This document shows, piece by piece, positions 19,227 to 30,690 of a stretch of 64,000 nucleotides of DNA (position 1 is its first letter; every line of letters starts with the position of its first letter). The DNA lies in the NCBI RefSeq assembly GCF_008929045.1, contig NZ_VFAH01000008.1:1-64000 (forward strand). The letters are read 5' to 3'. This stretch comes from Noviherbaspirillum aerium (GTDB lineage: Bacteria > Pseudomonadota > Gammaproteobacteria > Burkholderiales > Burkholderiaceae_D). The translations under genes and the position numbers were made by a program. The notes beneath the pieces are model-generated. The model was not told where the DNA came from, ran no database searches, and worked only from the letters and a program-made list of their open reading frames with translations.

Positions 19227-20195
19227 ATGAGAATGAGAACAACACAATCCCTGTTAATCGCAGCCCTGTCGCTGTGGATCGCCGCCTGTACGACTCCGCA
19301 TGGAACCGCGCCCGTAGTGGATCGTCCCGTCGGACCAAGAGTGTCCGAGCCGCCGAAGCCTGCCGTGCCACCACCCGTACAACAGGCTGCGCCGACGACG
19401 CGCACCGACAATCGCGGTTTCTACACTGTTCGTAAAGGCGACACATTGATCCAGATCGCACTCGACTTCGGACAGAACTATCGTGACATCGTTGCATGGA
19501 ACAACCTTGCCAATCCGAATGACATCAAGGTGGATCAGGTATTGCGCGTCCTGCCGCCGGAAGGCGCACCGCAGACTGGCAGCGTGGCGCCGTCGCAGGG
19601 CGTCGAGGTGCGTCCGCTGACACCGTCTTCACCGGCGGCTGGCGCGGTGCCCAACAAGTCGGGGCCGCGCGGAGAAAAGCGCCCTTATTCCGATGGCATT
19701 CTTGCAGAACTGCAGAAACCCGATTCGGCAATCGCCGCGCCGGCGGCACCCGGCGGCATGCCGTCGCGCGTTGAACCGCCGAAAGCGGCGGAAAAGCCGG
19801 AACCTGCGACACCACCCTCGGCAGACGATGAAAACATTGCATGGATGTGGCCCGCCGAAGGCAGGGTCATTTCCCAGTTCAGCGAGGGGAAGCGCGGAAT
19901 CGATATTGCCGGGAAGATGGGACAACCGGTTGTAGCGGCGGGCTCCGGCAAAGTGCTGTATGCTGGCAGTGGCATTCGTGGTTACGGTAATCTTGTCATC
20001 GTCAAGCACTCCAACAATTTGCTATCCGCTTATGCGCATAACAAAACCATCTTCGTGAAGGAAGATCAAAATGTCACTAAGGGACAGAAGATTGCCGAGA
20101 TGGGAAATTCCGATACCGATGAGGTAAAACTGCATTTCGAAATACGTCAGCAAGGAAAGCCGGTCGATCCGTCAAAATTTCTTCCAAGCCGCTAA
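19227..20195 (+). CDS. nlpD: Lipoprotein NlpD: LysM plus degenerate LytM/M23 domain
   Basis: Outer-membrane lipoprotein that in E. coli activates the amidase AmiC during cell separation. The signal ends at the lipobox WIAAC (Cys21). A LysM domain for peptidoglycan binding spans about 66-110, then a Pro/Ala linker, then an M23-like domain at about 215-320. In that domain the first zinc ligand is missing (KRGIDIA where active enzymes have HxGxD), as in E. coli NlpD, so it should be an activator and not a protease. Its stop codon directly abuts the rpoS ATG, and rpoS promoters are commonly found within nlpD. Confidence 0.95.
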   Translation: MRMRTTQSLLIAALSLWIAACTTPHGTAPVVDRPVGPRVSEPPKPAVPPPVQQAAPTTRTDNRGFYTVRKGDTLIQIALDFGQNYRDIVAWNNLANPNDIKVDQVLRVLPPEGAPQTGSVAPSQGVEVRPLTPSSPAAGAVPNKSGPRGEKRPYSDGILAELQKPDSAIAAPAAPGGMPSRVEPPKAAEKPEPATPPSADDENIAWMWPAEGRVISQFSEGKRGIDIAGKMGQPVVAAGSGKVLYAGSGIRGYGNLVIVKHSNNLLSAYAHNKTIFVKEDQNVTKGQKIAEMGNSDTDEVKLHFEIRQQGKPVDPSKFLPSR

Positions 20196-21215
20196 ATGAA
20201 TCGCACTCCTCACGATCCCATGGATGACGAAGCTTCTTCGGAAGGCATTTCCGAAGATATGCCGCTCAATGTCGCAGAAGACGGCGATGAACTGATCGAT
20301 GACGCGGAACGCGGGGAGGATGTCATTGCGCCGGCCGCGGATCCCGTTGACGAACTGAAAACGGTATTGGCGGCGGAACTTTCCACCGACACGACCCAGC
20401 ATTATCTCAACCAGATTGGTGCGCGGCCTCTGCTGACGGTGGAGGAGGAAGTGCATTACGCAACGCTGGCCAAGCAGGGAAATTTCGAAGCTCGCCAGAA
20501 AATGATCGAGCACAATCTGCGGCTTGTGGTCTCGATTGCCAAGCACTACATCAATCGTGGCGTCGTTCTGCTCGATCTGATCGAAGAGGGCAATCTCGGC
20601 CTGATGCGCGCGATCGACAAATTCGAGCCTGAGCGCGGCTTCCGGTTTTCCACCTATGCTACCTGGTGGATACGCCAGAGCATCGAGCGCGCGATCATGA
20701 ACCAGGCGCGAACGGTGCGTCTGCCGGTCCATATGGTGCGCGAGCTTAACCAGATTCTCAGGGCCAAGTACCATCTTGAAGCCCAGCACCATGACGGCAA
20801 GGATGCGACTGCGGAAGATATTGCGCACCTTGTCGACCGTCCGGTCGAAGATGTGCAGGATATCCTCGCCTTGTCCGAGCACGCCACCTCGCTCGACGCC
20901 CCGCTGGACAATGATCCGCAGGCAAGCCTCATGGACATGTTGCCGGGAGACGCTGACGATGGTCCCGACTCGCGGGCCGAGCATCATGAAATGATGGGGC
21001 TGGTTCGCGACTGGCTGAAGAAGCTTCCCGACAAGCAGAGAGTGGTCATCGTGCGCCGTTTCGGCCTCGATAACGACGATCCTGCCACGCTCGAAGAGCT
21101 TGCCGCCGAAATGAGCGTCACCCGCGAGCGGGTACGGCAGATACAGCAGGAAGCCCTGGTCAAACTGAAGCGGGCATTGACGGCGCGCGGCGTCGGCAAG
21201 GACGCGCTGTTGTGA
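20196..21215 (+). CDS. rpoS: RNA polymerase sigma factor RpoS
   Basis: Stationary-phase and general-stress sigma factor, 339 residues. It has an acidic N-terminal segment of about 55 residues, then region 1.2, region 2 ([52 protein letters not shown]), region 3, and region 4 with the helix-turn-helix [24 protein letters not shown]. The nlpD neighbour separates it from RpoD and RpoH. It abuts nlpD with no gap and overlaps the next gene by 4 bp. Confidence 0.97.
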   Translation: MNRTPHDPMDDEASSEGISEDMPLNVAEDGDELIDDAERGEDVIAPAADPVDELKTVLAAELSTDTTQHYLNQIGARPLLTVEEEVHYATLAKQGNFEARQKMIEHNLRLVVSIAKHYINRGVVLLDLIEEGNLGLMRAIDKFEPERGFRFSTYATWWIRQSIERAIMNQARTVRLPVHMVRELNQILRAKYHLEAQHHDGKDATAEDIAHLVDRPVEDVQDILALSEHATSLDAPLDNDPQASLMDMLPGDADDGPDSRAEHHEMMGLVRDWLKKLPDKQRVVIVRRFGLDNDDPATLEELAAEMSVTRERVRQIQQEALVKLKRALTARGVGKDALL

Positions 21216-21982
21216 TTCCGGTTCTCGTATTCGACATCGAGACTATTCCCGATGTTGCGGGATTGCGCGCACTGAATCCGCATTTTTCCAGCCTGGATGA
21301 TGCGGAGGTGGCCGCCGCCGCCTTTGCCGCTCGCCGTGAAAAAACCGGGTCGGAATTTCTTCAGCATCATCTGCACCGCGTCGCTGCCATTTCCTGTGTC
21401 TTCCGTGACGATGACGGATTTCGCGTACGTTCGCTGGGCACCCTGGATGACCAGGAGCCGAAACTGGTTCAGGACTTCTTTCGTGTGATAGACCGTTATA
21501 CGCCGCAACTGATTTCCTGGAATGGCGGCGGCTTCGACCTGCCCGTATTGCATTACCGCGCAATGGTCCATGGCGTCTGTGCATCCCGATACTGGGAAAT
21601 GGGCGAGGAAGACCGCGATTTCAAATGGAACAACTATCTGAGCCGATATCACACCCGGCACATGGATCTGATGGACCTGCTTGCGCTTTATACCGGACGC
21701 GCCAATGCGCCTCTGGATGACTTGGCCAAGCTGTGCGGATTTCCGGGAAAGATGGGCGTCGACGGTTCGCAGGTCTGGACGCTTTTCCAGGAAGGGCGCC
21801 TCAGGGAAATTCGCGATTATTGCGAAACCGACGTCGTCAACACTTACCTCGTATATTGCCGTTTCCTGTTGATGCGCGGTGTCATGAGCAAGGCAGCCTA
21901 CGAGGAGGAAATGGCCCTCGTGCGCGATTCGCTGGCCTTGCTGGACGGCGAGCACTGGAAGGAATACCTCTCCGCGTGGTAG
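21212..21982 (+). CDS. PolB-like 3'-5' exonuclease (DEDD superfamily)
   Basis: 256-residue protein with the exonuclease fold of family B DNA polymerases but no polymerase part. DEDD residues are visible: Asp8 and Glu10 in FDIETIPD, the Asp in [12 protein letters not shown], and the Asp in [10 protein letters not shown]. It therefore probably cuts DNA or RNA from the 3' end; the biological role of this stand-alone family is not established. The GTG start overlaps the rpoS stop (GTGA), implying coupling to rpoS translation. Confidence 0.88.
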   Translation: MIPVLVFDIETIPDVAGLRALNPHFSSLDDAEVAAAAFAARREKTGSEFLQHHLHRVAAISCVFRDDDGFRVRSLGTLDDQEPKLVQDFFRVIDRYTPQLISWNGGGFDLPVLHYRAMVHGVCASRYWEMGEEDRDFKWNNYLSRYHTRHMDLMDLLALYTGRANAPLDDLAKLCGFPGKMGVDGSQVWTLFQEGRLREIRDYCETDVVNTYLVYCRFLLMRGVMSKAAYEEEMALVRDSLALLDGEHWKEYLSAW

Positions 21983-22079
21983 ATTCCACGGTTTCCCACT
22001 GAATTCCAACGCCGGCCTTCGCCCCTTCTTGTCTTTTGTATCACGGACGGCAGGGGCTGACCGGCTAACTATATTTCCT

Positions 22080-23420
22080 ATGCAGCAGAGTACTATCGTT
22101 ATCGAATCCCTCGACATGGAGGGACGCGGAGTCGGTCATTTGCAGAACGAGGACGGCACGCCCGGCAAGGTCATTTTTGTCGAAGGCGGCCTGCCAGCCG
22201 AGCGTGTCGGCTTTCAGTCCTTCCGCAAGAAGCCAAAGTGGGAAGCCGCAACCCTGACGGAACTCCATAATGAATCGTCAATGAGGGTGGCACCGAAATG
22301 CACCTATTTCGGCACTTGCGGCGGCTGTGCCATGCAGCATCTGGAACCGACGGCGCAAGTCGCCATGAAGCAGCGGGTCCTGGAAGATAATCTCTGGCAT
22401 ATCGGCAAGGTGCGTGCCGAACGCATGATGCGTCCGATCTACGGACCAACCTGGGGATATCGCTACCGCGCGCGTCTGTCAGTGCGCAATGTGCAGAAAA
22501 AGGGAGGAGTACTGGTTGGCTTCCACGAGCGCAAATCCTCGTTCATTGCCGACATGAAAACCTGCGAAATTTTGCCGCCCCATGTGTCTGCAATGCTTGT
22601 GCCACTGAGGCGCCTGGTGGAATCGCTCTCGATCTTTGACCAGATGCCCCAGATCGAACTGGCCGTGGGCGCAAGCGTCACCGCCCTGGTAATGAGGAAC
22701 ATGGCGGCGCTTACCGCAGAGGATGAATCCAGGTTGAGGGCGTTTGCCGACGAATACCGGATTCAGTGGTGGCTGCAGCCAAAGGGACCCGACACCGTCT
22801 ATCCGTTCTATCCGACGGACGTGCAACTCGATTATGTACTGCCGGAGTTCGGCATCACGATGCCTTTCAAGCCCACCGACTTTACCCAGGTGAATCACCA
22901 CATCAATCGTGTTCTCGTGGATCGCGCGCTGCGGCTGCTCGATGCGCAACCGGATGAGAGAGTTGCCGATCTGTTTTGCGGGCTGGGTAATTTCACCCTG
23001 CCGATCGCAACCCAGGTCCAAGAAGTCGTTGGCATCGAAGGCAGTACTGCCTTGACCGAACGTGCGCTCGGCAATGCAAAGGTCAACGGCGTCGCTGAAA
23101 AGACTTCGTTTCACTGCCGGAACCTGTTTGAAGCAACCACCGAGGATTTTGTCGCATTGGGCAAGTTCGACCGCATGCTGATTGATCCGCCGAGGGAAGG
23201 TGCAATTGCGGTTTGCCAAGCAATTGTCGGACTGGGCGAGTCTTTTGCCGACTTGCGCCCGAAGCGCATTGTCTACGTGTCATGCAGTCCGTCAACGTTG
23301 GCGCGAGACGCGGGTTATCTTGTTCACCAGGGCGGATATCGCCTCACCCAGGCCGGAGTGGTCAACATGTTTCCCCATACCGCGCACGTCGAGTCGATTG
23401 CCGTCTTCGATCTGCCTTGA
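22080..23420 (+). CDS. rlmD: 23S rRNA (uracil-1939-C5)-methyltransferase RlmD
   Basis: Makes 5-methyluridine at position 1939 of 23S rRNA. It has an N-terminal TRAM domain, then an iron-sulfur cluster site (Cys74, Cys80, Cys83 in [10 protein letters not shown] plus a later Cys in KTCEILPP), and a C-terminal SAM-dependent domain with [20 protein letters not shown] and the catalytic cysteine in [12 protein letters not shown]. The length of 446 from the ATG at 22080 fits; an in-frame start 17 codons earlier adds no conserved sequence and the ribosome site is weak for both. Confidence 0.94.
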   Translation: MQQSTIVIESLDMEGRGVGHLQNEDGTPGKVIFVEGGLPAERVGFQSFRKKPKWEAATLTELHNESSMRVAPKCTYFGTCGGCAMQHLEPTAQVAMKQRVLEDNLWHIGKVRAERMMRPIYGPTWGYRYRARLSVRNVQKKGGVLVGFHERKSSFIADMKTCEILPPHVSAMLVPLRRLVESLSIFDQMPQIELAVGASVTALVMRNMAALTAEDESRLRAFADEYRIQWWLQPKGPDTVYPFYPTDVQLDYVLPEFGITMPFKPTDFTQVNHHINRVLVDRALRLLDAQPDERVADLFCGLGNFTLPIATQVQEVVGIEGSTALTERALGNAKVNGVAEKTSFHCRNLFEATTEDFVALGKFDRMLIDPPREGAIAVCQAIVGLGESFADLRPKRIVYVSCSPSTLARDAGYLVHQGGYRLTQAGVVNMFPHTAHVESIAVFDLP

Positions 23421-23452
23421 TGAACGGGGACGCCTGTTCCCAAATGAAAAAT

Positions 23453-23479
23453 AAAAAGCCGACGTAAAGTCGGCTTTTT
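23453..23479. terminator. Bidirectional terminator between rlmD and the Bax-inhibitor family gene
   Basis: AAAAAGCCGAC (23453-23463) and GTCGGCTTTTT (23469-23479) form an eleven-base stem with loop GTAAA. It has T tracts on both strands, so it can serve the two convergent genes. Confidence 0.93.
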
Positions 23480-23511
23480 ATTGACTGGGTGAGCGCGCTG
23501 TTAGGCATGCA

Positions 23512-24210
23512 CTATTCGCGGCTGCCTCCGGCAAAGCCCAGCAAGGCAAGCAGGTTGCTGAAAATGTTGTAGACGTCGAGATAGATCGCCAGTGTGGCCG
23601 AAATATAATTGGTTTCGCCGCCGTTGATGATCTGCTGCACGTCAAACAGGATGTAGGCTGAGAATATTGCGATTGCCAATACGGAAATCGCCAGATAGAG
23701 CGCCGGCATTTGCAGGAAAATGTTTGCCAGTGCCGCGACGAGAATGACCAACACTCCCGCGAACAGCCATTTGCCGAGTCCGGAAAAATCCCGTTTTGAA
23801 ACGGTGGCAATAGTTGCCATCCCGGCGAAGATCGCAGCCGTTCCGCCAAACGCCATCATGATCAGCGAAGCGCCGTTCGAAAAGCCGAGGATATGGCCGA
23901 TCAGGCGGGACAGCATCAGGCCCATGAAAAACGTGAAGCCCAGCAATACGGCAACTCCGAGTCCGGAGTTTTTCGTCTTTTCTATCGCATAGAAGAAGCC
24001 GAATGCGATGGCGAGAAATGCAACGAAGCCGAAGACCGGACTTCCTGAAAAGAAGGTAAAGCGGAATTGCACTCCAAGCCAGGCGCCCAATACCGTGGGC
24101 AGCATCGATATGGCCAGCAGCCAATAGGTATTGCGCAAGACCCGGTTGCGAACAACAAGAGCCTCGCCGGCCGCGGTGGGGGAATAAGTCTGTTGCAGAT
24201 GATTATCCAT
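23512..24210 (-). CDS. Bax inhibitor-1 / YccA family membrane protein
   Basis: 232-residue integral inner-membrane protein with about seven hydrophobic segments and the family C-terminal pattern SAYILFDVQQIINGGETNYISATLAIYLDVYNIFSNLLALLGF. Bacterial relatives include YccA, which interacts with FtsH, and YbhL; calcium-leak activity is known for one relative. The start at 24210 is set by GGAGGTTCT a few bases upstream; the frame extends 30 codons further but without conserved residues. HflKC, the FtsH partners, lie 11 kb away, so no link can be claimed from position. Confidence 0.9.
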   Translation of the reverse strand: MDNHLQQTYSPTAAGEALVVRNRVLRNTYWLLAISMLPTVLGAWLGVQFRFTFFSGSPVFGFVAFLAIAFGFFYAIEKTKNSGLGVAVLLGFTFFMGLMLSRLIGHILGFSNGASLIMMAFGGTAAIFAGMATIATVSKRDFSGLGKWLFAGVLVILVAALANIFLQMPALYLAISVLAIAIFSAYILFDVQQIINGGETNYISATLAIYLDVYNIFSNLLALLGFAGGSRE

Positions 24211-24431
24211 AGAACCTCCAGAAAAGGAATACGTACGACTCCTGTGTATATTGACAGCATAGCATGCTGGTTTAGGCTTTAGGGTATGCGGAACCTCCAA
24301 AGGTTCTCATGCGTCCAACCGCGCTGGCTGTAGGGAAACTCCGAGTTCGAGTGCATTCGTGCTAAAATAGAAGGTTAGTTGATTTCTCAATTATTCACCT
24401 TAACCCTTTCTTTTTATTGGAGTTTTCACAG

Positions 24432-24857
24432 ATGGCAACTGAACGCACCCTGTCGATCATCAAACCGGACGCTGTAGCAAAGAACGTGATCGGCCAGATC
24501 TATACCCGTTTTGAAAACGCCGGCCTGAAGGTTATCGCAGCTCGCATGGCCCAGCTTTCCCGCGCTGAAGCCGAGGGTTTCTATGCTGTGCACCGTGAGC
24601 GCCCGTTCTTCAAGGATCTGGTGGATTTCATGGTCTCCGGCCCGGTCATGATCCAGGTGCTGGAAGGCGACAACGCCATTGCAAAAAACCGTGAGCTGAT
24701 GGGCGCAACCGATCCGAAGAAGGCAGACAAGGGCACTATCCGTGCCGACTTCGCCGATTCCATCGACGCCAATGCAGTGCACGGATCCGACGCTCCGGAG
24801 ACGGCGCAAGTTGAAATCTCCTATTTCTTCCCGGCGCTGAACGTTTATTCGCGCTAA
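24432..24857 (+). CDS. ndk: Nucleoside diphosphate kinase
   Basis: Transfers the gamma-phosphate among NTPs through a phosphohistidine. The 141-residue length, N-terminal [12 protein letters not shown] and active-site His117 in NAVHGSD match the bacterial enzyme exactly. The ATG at 24432 follows GGAGTTTTCACAG. A TAAAAT box at about 24363 may be its -10 element. It precedes rlmN-pilW-rodZ-ispG-hisS, a common betaproteobacterial order. Confidence 0.97.
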   Translation: MATERTLSIIKPDAVAKNVIGQIYTRFENAGLKVIAARMAQLSRAEAEGFYAVHRERPFFKDLVDFMVSGPVMIQVLEGDNAIAKNRELMGATDPKKADKGTIRADFADSIDANAVHGSDAPETAQVEISYFFPALNVYSR

Positions 24858-24918
24858 TCGCAACCCTGTTTGCCCTTAATCAATTATTCTGGTCAAACAT
24901 CACTAATGAAGACTTGTC

Positions 24919-26088
24919 ATGACGGAAATCACCAACCTGCTGGATCTTGATCCCGCGCAACTTATTGCCTATTGCGGCGAGTTGGGTGAAAAACCGTTTC
25001 GTGCCAAGCAATTGCAGCGCTGGATTCACCAATTCGGCGCAAGCGATTTTGATTCAATGACGGATCTTGCGAAATCCTTGCGTGACAAGCTGAAAACGCA
25101 TGCAAGGATTTCCGCGCCCGCCGTGATCAGCGATCACACTTCCTCGGACGGAACACGCAAGTGGCTGCTCGATGTGGGGCAGGGCAACGCCGTCGAAACC
25201 GTTTTCATTCCTGAAGAAAACCGCGGCACGCTTTGCATTTCCACGCAAGCCGGCTGTGCCGTGAACTGCCGTTTCTGCTCCACCGGCAAGCAGGGCTTCA
25301 ATCGCAATCTGAGCGTTGGCGAAATTATCGGCCAGCTGTGGATGGCGGAATTCGAATTGCGGCGTACAAAGGGAATCGAGCCTGGTCCCAAGGGCGAACG
25401 CCAGATTACCAATGTGGTGATGATGGGCATGGGCGAACCGCTGCTGAATTTCGAGCCGACGGTAACCGCGCTCAAGCTCATGCTCGACGATAATGCCTAT
25501 GGCCTGTCGCGCCGGCGGGTCACCGTTTCCACAAGCGGCGTTGTCCCGATGATGGACAAGCTTTCGCAGGAATGCCCGGTGGCTCTGGCGGTGTCGGTCC
25601 ATGCCTCCAACGATGCCTTGCGGGATGGCCTGGTGCCGCTTAACAAGAAGTATCCGCTGAGCGAACTCATGGCCGCCTGCCGGCGTTACCTTGAATTTGC
25701 GCCGCGCGATTTCGTCACGTTCGAGTATTGCATGCTCGACGGCGTCAACGACACTGACGAACATGCGCGGCAGTTGATCGATCTGGTGCTGCACGGCCCG
25801 GAACCGGTTCCCTGCAAATTCAACCTGATTCCTTTCAATCCTTTTCCGGAATCCGGTCTCAAGAGATCCAACAATGCACGCATCAAGGCCTTCGCGCAGA
25901 TCCTGATGGATGCCGGTATCGTCACGACGATTCGAAAGACGCGCGGCGATGACATCGACGCGGCCTGCGGCCAGTTGGCCGGTGAAGTGCAGGATCGTAC
26001 CCGCGTGCAGGAACGCATGCAGAAGATGGCCGAATATCAAAAAAAGTTCGGCGAGAATTTTGGGCGTATCGTCGAGGTGCCGCGGTGA
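24919..26088 (+). CDS. rlmN: Dual-specificity rRNA/tRNA adenine-C2 methyltransferase RlmN
   Basis: Radical-SAM enzyme that methylates A2503 of 23S rRNA and A37 of certain tRNAs. The radical-SAM cysteines are Cys113, Cys117 and Cys120 in [12 protein letters not shown]; the catalytic Cys near the C-terminus is in [13 protein letters not shown]. The GMGEPLLNF motif and 389-residue length agree. Its stop overlaps the GTG start of pilW by 4 bp. Confidence 0.96.
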   Translation: MTEITNLLDLDPAQLIAYCGELGEKPFRAKQLQRWIHQFGASDFDSMTDLAKSLRDKLKTHARISAPAVISDHTSSDGTRKWLLDVGQGNAVETVFIPEENRGTLCISTQAGCAVNCRFCSTGKQGFNRNLSVGEIIGQLWMAEFELRRTKGIEPGPKGERQITNVVMMGMGEPLLNFEPTVTALKLMLDDNAYGLSRRRVTVSTSGVVPMMDKLSQECPVALAVSVHASNDALRDGLVPLNKKYPLSELMAACRRYLEFAPRDFVTFEYCMLDGVNDTDEHARQLIDLVLHGPEPVPCKFNLIPFNPFPESGLKRSNNARIKAFAQILMDAGIVTTIRKTRGDDIDAACGQLAGEVQDRTRVQERMQKMAEYQKKFGENFGRIVEVPR

Positions 26089-26894
26089 TTCAACGCAGGG
26101 CGGGCGCGTTGCGCCTGACAATTCTTTCTGCTCTGGCTTCTTTGTTATTTCTGAGCGGTTGCGCCAGCACGGGCGGAGCCGGCTCGCAGAATGAACTGCC
26201 GACGCTGTCCGACCAGACCGACAACCAGAAACGGGCGCGCATTCGGCTTCAACTTGCCATCGGCTATTACGAGCAGCGGCAAATGGTTGTTGCGCTCGAC
26301 GAAATCAAGCAGGCAATTGCCGCGGATCCCAGTTTTGCGGATGCCTACAGTATGCGCGGCTTGATCTACATGGACATGGGCGAAAACCGGCTTGCAGAAG
26401 ACAACTTTTTGCAGGCGATCCGGCTTGCGCCGAATACGCCGGATTTCAATAACAACTATGGATGGTTCCTGTGCCAGAACGGCCGGGAGAAACAGTCGAT
26501 CCAGTACTTCGAGGCGGCGCTGAAAAATCGTGCCTACCAGTCACCCGCAAAGGCCCTGAACAATGCCGGTTTCTGCAGCCTGAAGATCAACGACAAGGTT
26601 GCCGCCGAAAGATACTTTTCGCAGGCCTTTCAAGCCGATCCTGCCAATCCGGCAACGAACGTCAACCTCGCCAGATTGTATTTCGAACGCGGCGATTATG
26701 AGAGGGCGCGTTTTTACGTGACCCGAGTCATGAAAGCCGATGTCATGACTGCGGACGTACTGTGGCTTGCGATACGCATCGAGCATAAGCTGGGTGACCG
26801 CGCAGCCGAGGCCAGTCTTGCGAACCAGCTGCGCCGTCGCCACGCCGGTTCAGCCGAATATGCCGCTTATCAACGTGGAGCTTTCAATGAATGA
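26085..26894 (+). CDS. pilW: Type IV pilus biogenesis/stability lipoprotein PilW (PilF)
   Basis: 269-residue lipoprotein with tetratricopeptide repeats, needed in Pseudomonas and Neisseria for multimerisation of the pilus secretin. The lipobox is FLSGC (Cys26); TPR-like helices span about 45-240, including [32 protein letters not shown]. The GTG start overlaps the rlmN stop (GTGA), and the 3' end overlaps rodZ by 8 bp. The rest of the pilus genes are not in the window. Confidence 0.9.
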   Translation: MIQRRAGALRLTILSALASLLFLSGCASTGGAGSQNELPTLSDQTDNQKRARIRLQLAIGYYEQRQMVVALDEIKQAIAADPSFADAYSMRGLIYMDMGENRLAEDNFLQAIRLAPNTPDFNNNYGWFLCQNGREKQSIQYFEAALKNRAYQSPAKALNNAGFCSLKINDKVAAERYFSQAFQADPANPATNVNLARLYFERGDYERARFYVTRVMKADVMTADVLWLAIRIEHKLGDRAAEASLANQLRRRHAGSAEYAAYQRGAFNE

Positions 26895-28029
26895 GCCAGG
26901 ATTGAATGATCAAGCCATGCCCGGCGACACCGGCAAGGAACAACCCATTCTGGTTTCTCCGGGGGCGCGTCTGGCCGCATGCCGCCAGGAACGCGGCTGG
27001 ACAGTCGAGCAGGTGGCCAGCCAGCTGAATCTCGCACCCAGGCAAGTGCTTGCCCTTGAGGCGGACGATTATCCTTCACTGCCGGGCATGGCGATTGTGC
27101 GCGGCTTCGTGCGGCAATATGCCAAGCTGCTCAAGATCGATGCGGCGCCGCTGCTGGCTTCGCTCGGCGGGGAAACAATGCTGGCGCAAGAGCCCATACG
27201 GCCTCGCCAGAATCTTTCAACCCCGTTTTCGGATGCCCGCCTGCCGTCAATGAATGCCCGCTCGGGCCTATCGGCGAAATGGATCGTGGCGGCTGTCGCG
27301 GTGGTCGTCATCGGCGCCGCTGTCTATGCGTTGCGTGAAGGTGTGGACCTTGCCGGCATGTCTCGATCGGCCAGTTCTCAAGTCAAGGATGGCCTGTCCC
27401 AGATAGGGACGCCCTCCACCCCGGCATCGCAAAGCGCTACTGATGCTCCGGCCACGGCGAATACGACGGACGCCGCATCCGCTCCGCCGGAGCCGATCAA
27501 CGCCCAGCCGCCGGTGGATCCGGCTGCAGGCAACGGCGTGAACCCGCCGGGGCAGGCGGCAGGGACAGGACAAGCTGGTAATGGGACAAACCAGCAAGCC
27601 GCAAATCCGAATCCTTCCGCCCCCCGGCAAGACGGCACCGCAACTTCTCAATCGCCTGCAACGTCATCCGCAGCCGCCCCGCCAGCCACACCGGCGGCGA
27701 CAGCCTCGCCTTCCGCTCCTGCTATCGCATCGACGCCGCCATCATCCACGGTTGCAGCGACAGCAAGCACGGCGGCGCCGGTGAACGCCAGCAATAGTCT
27801 GGTAATCAAGGCGCGCCAGGATTCATGGATTGAGATCAAGTCAGCCGGCAGCGGCAAGCCTGCGGTATCCCGCCTTGTGAAGGCCGGGGAAACCGAAACA
27901 TTCGAAGTGACCGATCCAGTTACTGTCGTTATCGGCAATGCCTCCGGCGTCGATGCTACATTGCGCGGGAATCCCGTCGAACTGAAAGTGCCGGGCAATG
28001 GCAATGTCGCTCGCTTAACCCTGAAATAA
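26887..28029 (+). CDS. rodZ: Cell-shape protein RodZ (HTH, membrane segment, DUF4115)
   Basis: Links MreB to the membrane in rod-shaped bacteria. Domains: cytoplasmic Xre-type helix-turn-helix (about 25-85, [21 protein letters not shown]), one membrane span (131-149, [19 protein letters not shown]), a periplasmic linker of about 140 residues very rich in Ala, Pro, Thr and Ser, and a C-terminal DUF4115 domain (about 300-380). The start at 26887 overlaps pilW; a longer frame from 26767 lies wholly inside pilW and was rejected. Next in the operon is ispG, as in many proteobacteria. Confidence 0.93.
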   Translation: MNEPGLNDQAMPGDTGKEQPILVSPGARLAACRQERGWTVEQVASQLNLAPRQVLALEADDYPSLPGMAIVRGFVRQYAKLLKIDAAPLLASLGGETMLAQEPIRPRQNLSTPFSDARLPSMNARSGLSAKWIVAAVAVVVIGAAVYALREGVDLAGMSRSASSQVKDGLSQIGTPSTPASQSATDAPATANTTDAASAPPEPINAQPPVDPAAGNGVNPPGQAAGTGQAGNGTNQQAANPNPSAPRQDGTATSQSPATSSAAAPPATPAATASPSAPAIASTPPSSTVAATASTAAPVNASNSLVIKARQDSWIEIKSAGSGKPAVSRLVKAGETETFEVTDPVTVVIGNASGVDATLRGNPVELKVPGNGNVARLTLK

Positions 28030-28037
28030 CCCTATTC

Positions 28038-29309
28038 ATGTCGACAGCCTATTCTCCTATTGCTTCGGGCCCGCTTTCCAAGCGCCGCACCCGGGGTGTA
28101 TCGATACGCTATGGCACGCGCGAAGTGCTGGTTGGCGGCCCTGCGCCCGTAGTCGTGCAGTCGATGACCAATACCGATACCGCTGACGCCATCGGGACGG
28201 CCATCCAGATCAAGGATCTCGCCCGCGCCGGCTCGGAACTCGTCCGTATCACGGTAAATAATCCAGAAGCGGCGGCGGCGGTGGTCGCCATTCGTGAGCA
28301 GCTCGACCGCATGGGAATCGATGTGCCGCTGGTCGGCGATTTCCATTACAACGGGCACAAGCTGCTGACGGACTTCCCGGAGTGTGCCCAGGCATTGTCG
28401 AAGTACCGCATCAATCCCGGCAACGTGGGGCAGGGCGCCAAGCGTGATACCCAGTTCGCGCAGATGATCGAGGTCGCGTGCAAGTATGACAAGCCGGTGC
28501 GTATCGGCGTCAACTGGGGCAGCCTCGACCAGTCGCTCCTGGCTCGCATCATGGATGAAAACGCCCGGCGCGCGGAGCCATGGACAGCTCAAGCCGTCAT
28601 GTATGAAGCATTGGTGACGTCGGCGATCGAAAATGCTCAGCGCGCCGAAGAACTTGGGATGAACGCCGACAAGATCATCCTGTCTTGCAAGGTCTCCGGC
28701 GTGCAGGATCTGATCGCGGTCTATCGAGAGCTCGCACGCCGCTGCGATTACCCGCTGCACCTTGGCCTGACTGAAGCAGGCATGGGCAGCAAGGGTATCG
28801 TTGCGTCGACGGCAGCCTTGTCCGTCCTGCTGCAGGAGGGCATCGGAGACACGATCCGCATTTCACTCACACCGGAACCCGGCGGCGACCGCACCAAGGA
28901 AGTCGTGGTGGCGCAGGAAATCCTGCAAACCATGGGTTTGCGGAAGTTCACTCCCATGGTCATCGCCTGTCCCGGCTGCGGAAGGACGACCTCGACCGTA
29001 TTCCAGGAACTCGCGGACAGGATACAGACTTACCTGCGTGAACAGATGCCCGTGTGGAAAAAGGAGTATCCGGGCGTGGAAAACATGAATGTCGCCGTGA
29101 TGGGCTGCATCGTCAATGGCCCCGGCGAGTCAAAGCATGCCAACATCGGCATCAGTCTTCCCGGCACCGGCGAGTCGCCGGCGGCACCGGTTTTCGTCGA
29201 TGGCGAAAAGAAGGTGACATTGCGCGGCGAGCATATCGCCGAAGAATTCCAGGCGATCGTCCTGGATTACGTTAAGACCCGTTATGGGAAAAATGCGGTT
29301 GCGATTTAA
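28038..29309 (+). CDS. ispG: 4-hydroxy-3-methylbut-2-en-1-yl diphosphate synthase IspG (GcpE)
   Basis: Iron-sulfur enzyme of the MEP isoprenoid pathway, converting MEcPP to HMBPP. The N-terminal TIM-barrel part has [17 protein letters not shown]; the C-terminal part carries the cluster cysteines in [10 protein letters not shown] and [10 protein letters not shown]. At 423 residues it has the insert-bearing length common in betaproteobacteria, longer than the E. coli protein. It sits 8 bp after rodZ. Confidence 0.97.
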   Translation: MSTAYSPIASGPLSKRRTRGVSIRYGTREVLVGGPAPVVVQSMTNTDTADAIGTAIQIKDLARAGSELVRITVNNPEAAAAVVAIREQLDRMGIDVPLVGDFHYNGHKLLTDFPECAQALSKYRINPGNVGQGAKRDTQFAQMIEVACKYDKPVRIGVNWGSLDQSLLARIMDENARRAEPWTAQAVMYEALVTSAIENAQRAEELGMNADKIILSCKVSGVQDLIAVYRELARRCDYPLHLGLTEAGMGSKGIVASTAALSVLLQEGIGDTIRISLTPEPGGDRTKEVVVAQEILQTMGLRKFTPMVIACPGCGRTTSTVFQELADRIQTYLREQMPVWKKEYPGVENMNVAVMGCIVNGPGESKHANIGISLPGTGESPAAPVFVDGEKKVTLRGEHIAEEFQAIVLDYVKTRYGKNAVAI

Positions 29310-29334
29310 ATGCGCCGTACACTGAGTAAAAAGC

Positions 29335-30678
29335 ATGTCAGAAAATAAAAAAGCTGAAAAAATCGTTGGCGTGAAAGGGATGAACGACATTCTTCCCGCC
29401 GATGCGCCTCTCTGGGAACTGTTTGAGAATACCGTGCAGTCGGTGTTGAAAAGCTACGGCTTCCAGCAGATCCGTACTCCGATTGTCGAGCCGACGGCAT
29501 TGTTCGCGAGGGGGCTCGGTGCGGTCACCGATATCGTCGAAAAGGAGATGTACTCCTTTGTCGACTCGATGAACGGCGACAATCTCACGCTGCGTCCTGA
29601 AAGCACTGCCGGGGTGGTTCGTGCGGCGCTTGAGCACAATCTGACTTACGACGGCCCGAAACGGCTCTGGTACGTGGGGCCGATGTTCCGCCATGAAAGG
29701 CCGCAGCGCGGACGCTACCGCCAGTTTCACCAGGTCGGTGCGGAGGCCATCGGCTTTACCGGGCCGGACATCGATGCCGAACTCATCATGCTCTGCCAGC
29801 GGCTGTGGGACGATCTCGGCCTGGAAGGCATCAGGCTGGAACTGAACTCCATCGGCAATGCCGACGAGCGCAACCGTCACCGCGCCGATCTGGTCGCCTA
29901 TTTCGAACAGCACAAGGAATTGCTGGACGCCGACGCGCAAAGGCGTCTGCATTCCAATCCTCTGCGCATCTTGGACACCAAGAACCCGGCGATGCAGGAG
30001 ATGGTGAACGGCGCCCCCAAGCTGCTCGACTATCTGGGCGAAGAGTCGCGCGCGCACTTCGAAGGCGTGCAGAAAATCCTCAGGCATAACAGTATTCCGT
30101 TCACCATCAATCCGCGTCTGGTTCGCGGAATGGATTACTACAACCGTACCGTATTCGAATGGGTGACCGATCAGCTCGGCTCCCAGGGAACGGTATGCGG
30201 CGGCGGACGTTACGACCCGCTCATCGAAATGTTCGGCGGCAAACCGACACCGGCATGCGGATTCGCAATGGGCGTGGAGCGCCTGCTTGAACTGTTGAAG
30301 GCCAATGGCGAACGGTTCGAGCCGAACCAGTGCGACGTGTACGTCGTGCATCAGGGAGAAGAGGCGCAGCTTCAGGCGTTCGTGGTCGCCGAGCGCCTGC
30401 GTGACGCGGGCCTGGATGTCATTCTTCATTGCGGCGCATCCAATGGCGGCAGCAGTTTCAAGGCGCAGATGAAACGCGCTGATGCCAGCGGCGCAGGCTT
30501 CGCCATCATCATCGGGGAAGATGAGGTGGCAAAATCGGTTGCTGCCGTGAAGAACATGCGCGCCGAGTCCACGGACAACAATCAGGTCACCGTCCCGATT
30601 GAAAATGTCGCCACCTACGTCCTCGACCAGATCGTCTGCGGCGACGAGTGCGACGATCCCACTCACCACCATAATTAA
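29335..30678 (+). CDS. hisS: Histidine-tRNA ligase
   Basis: Class II aminoacyl-tRNA synthetase. Motif 2 is [17 protein letters not shown]; the histidine-binding loop is [15 protein letters not shown]; motif 3 is [13 protein letters not shown]; and a C-terminal anticodon-binding domain begins near residue 340 ([17 protein letters not shown]). The length of 447 is slightly above the E. coli enzyme owing to the tail. It lies in the ispG-hisS-yfgM-bamB-der run. Confidence 0.97.
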   Translation: MSENKKAEKIVGVKGMNDILPADAPLWELFENTVQSVLKSYGFQQIRTPIVEPTALFARGLGAVTDIVEKEMYSFVDSMNGDNLTLRPESTAGVVRAALEHNLTYDGPKRLWYVGPMFRHERPQRGRYRQFHQVGAEAIGFTGPDIDAELIMLCQRLWDDLGLEGIRLELNSIGNADERNRHRADLVAYFEQHKELLDADAQRRLHSNPLRILDTKNPAMQEMVNGAPKLLDYLGEESRAHFEGVQKILRHNSIPFTINPRLVRGMDYYNRTVFEWVTDQLGSQGTVCGGGRYDPLIEMFGGKPTPACGFAMGVERLLELLKANGERFEPNQCDVYVVHQGEEAQLQAFVVAERLRDAGLDVILHCGASNGGSSFKAQMKRADASGAGFAIIIGEDEVAKSVAAVKNMRAESTDNNQVTVPIENVATYVLDQIVCGDECDDPTHHHN

Positions 30679-30690
30679 TCGGGAAGCATC

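Noticed and set aside
19860-20190. NlpD as an active M23 endopeptidase
   Set aside because: The first zinc ligand motif is KRGID in place of HxGxD, so it should be a non-catalytic activator like E. coli NlpD.
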